A program made the translations under genes and the position numbers. Below the pieces are notes generated by a model. That model had not been told where the DNA came from and searched no databases. It was given only the letters and a program-made list of their open reading frames with translations. Of a DNA stretch of 6,271 nt, positions 5,457 through 6,271 are shown piece by piece. Numbering within the stretch: the first letter of the stretch is position 1; every line of letters starts with the position of its first letter. The stretch is from positions 1-6,271 of the forward strand of contig CAJTVI010000109.1 in NCBI GenBank assembly GCA_910579545.1, written 5' to 3'. This DNA is from an uncultured Oscillospiraceae bacterium (lineage in GTDB: Bacteria > Bacillota > Clostridia > Oscillospirales > Ruminococcaceae).

Positions 5457-6173
5457 ATGGACGAGCCGGCGGGCCGCATTTTGGTGGTGGACGACGACGC
5501 AGCCATCCGGCAGGCGGTGCGGCTGCATCTGGAAAAGGAGGGCTACGCCGTTTTGTGCGCGGCCAACGGCCAGGAAGCGCTGGACGCGGTGGCGCAAAAC
5601 GAGGTGCAGCTGGTGCTGATGGACGTGATGATGCCCAAAATGGACGGGTTTTCGGCCATTATGCACATCCGCGAAAAGCGCAACCTGCCCATTATCGTGA
5701 TGAGCGCCAAAACCGAGGACAGCGACAAGGTGCTGGGCCTCTCGATCGGGGCGGACGACTACATCACCAAGCCCTTCAGCCCGGGGGAGCTGGTTGCCCG
5801 GGTCAAGAGCCAGCTGCGGCGCTACCTGACCTTGGGAGACGTGCACCGCAGCGGCGCGGCGGGGGCCGAGGTGCGCCAAAACGGGCGGCTGTGCTACGAT
5901 TTTGCGGCCCACAGCCTGACGGCGGACGGCGAACCGGTGCGGCTGACCCCCACCGAAACCCGCATTTTTGAGCTGCTGATGCGCTGGCCGGGCCGGGTGT
6001 TCTCGGCCGAGGAGATCTACGCCCGCGCCTGGCAGGAGCCCGCGGCCTACGCGCCGGAAAACACCGTGATGGTGCATATAAGGCGGCTGCGGGAAAAGAT
6101 CGAACTCAACCCGCAAAAACCAGAATACATAAAGGTGGTATGGGGCCTTGGATACAAACTTGAAAAACGATGA
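5457..6173 (+). CDS. OmpR/PhoB-family response regulator, VanR-like
   Basis: A 238-residue DNA-binding response regulator. The receiver domain (about 7-120) has the acidic pair D12/D13 in VVDDDA, the phospho-acceptor D56 in LVLMDVMMP, the switch residue S83 in VMSAKT, and the conserved K105 in DDYITKPF. After a linker, the winged-helix DNA-binding domain (about 143-236) shows LTPTETRIFELL (163-174), the recognition-helix region ENTVMVHIRRLREKIE (201-216) and the wing WGLGYKLEK. All catalytic residues are present and the length is standard, so it should be functional. The ATG at 5457 is preceded by AGGGGGTGAT at good spacing; nearby GTG and ATG codons are out of frame. It is transcribed divergently from the sugar operon, and a second frame overlaps its 3' end. 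Overall sequence resembles VanR-type regulators, but nothing here points to vancomycin resistance. Confidence 0.96.
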   Translation: MDEPAGRILVVDDDAAIRQAVRLHLEKEGYAVLCAANGQEALDAVAQNEVQLVLMDVMMPKMDGFSAIMHIREKRNLPIIVMSAKTEDSDKVLGLSIGADDYITKPFSPGELVARVKSQLRRYLTLGDVHRSGAAGAEVRQNGRLCYDFAAHSLTADGEPVRLTPTETRIFELLMRWPGRVFSAEEIYARAWQEPAAYAPENTVMVHIRRLREKIELNPQKPEYIKVVWGLGYKLEKR

Positions 6174-6271
6174 CCTTTACACCGGGCGTCCGGCCCGGCC
6201 CGGCGGCCCGGACGGGGCCGCGCAGGGAGAACCCGCCGCGCAGAGCGGCCTGGCCGTGCCCGGCGGCGCGG
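6148..6271 (+). CDS. partial CDS running off the window, probable sensor histidine kinase N-terminus
   Basis: The frame is open from a TTG at 6148 to the window end (41 complete codons), overlapping the last codons of the response regulator by 26 bases. AAAGGTGG (6131-6138) lies nine bases before the TTG, and a second in-frame TTG is at 6160. The predicted residues (start DTNLKNDDLYTGR) have balanced charge, then become Gly/Pro/Ala-rich like a cytoplasmic N-terminal tail. A competing ATG at 6170-6172 (ATGA overlap with the regulator stop) is also open but gives an Arg/Pro-rich shadow-like peptide. The kinase identity rests only on position after a response regulator; no kinase motif is inside the window. 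Confidence 0.4.
   Translation, partial: MDTNLKNDDLYTGRPARPGGPDGAAQGEPAAQSGLAVPGGA

Noticed and set aside
5180..5506. N-terminal extension of the SDR-like gene to 5260 or 5506
   Set aside because: The ATG at 5260 is only about three bases after the predicted transcription start and lacks a ribosome binding site. Extension to 5506 would cross the divergent promoter region and enter the response regulator gene.
5181..6116. Minus-strand open frame opposite the response regulator
   Set aside because: The product is His/Gln/Val-rich, with no domain, and lies antisense to an unmistakable response regulator.

Overview
The window looks like a chromosomal segment from a GC-rich, motile, anaerobic Firmicute, most likely a gut Oscillospiraceae/Ruminococcaceae-type clostridium. 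This is an inference. It rests on strong G+C bias at third codon positions combined with Gram-positive features: AGGAGG-type ribosome binding sites, sigma-A-type promoters, a Clostridia-style methyl-accepting chemotaxis protein (MCP) and a VanR-like response regulator. No sign of a mobile element, CRISPR array, tRNA or rRNA was found.

Layout from left to right. Positions 1-245 are AT-richer than the rest and hold no supported gene. They contain a perfect 18-bp stem-loop (55-94) that looks like a terminator between convergent genes. Positions 246-2252 (minus) encode a transmembrane MCP with an extracellular dCache sensor. It starts at GTG and has its own extended -10 promoter at 2330-2358 and a strong hairpin at the very 5' end of the predicted mRNA. 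Positions 2536-5179 (minus) form a compact three-gene operon. In transcription order these are an NAD(P)-binding sugar epimerase/dehydratase-like protein, a TIM-barrel sugar-phosphate isomerase/epimerase-like protein, and a DPM1-type family 2 glycosyltransferase whose start overlaps the preceding stop by ATGA. Positions 5457-6173 (plus, divergent) encode an OmpR/PhoB-family response regulator. A partial frame beginning about 6148 overlaps its 3' end and runs off the window; it is probably the partner histidine kinase.

The three-gene operon plausibly makes and transfers an unidentified sugar or polyol unit to a lipid carrier or cell-envelope acceptor. The substrate cannot be read from the sequence. 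The 277-bp divergent intergenic region carries a good promoter for the regulator, an extended -10 promoter for the sugar operon, and between them repeated GTAAG-core hexamers spaced like OmpR-family operators. This suggests, but does not prove, that the two-component system controls itself and the sugar operon.

The points most worth follow-up are this candidate regulator-to-operon link, the unassigned epimerase/TIM-barrel/GT2 cassette, and the amino-acid-sensor signature in the MCP. I do not see evidence for a wholly new type of system.
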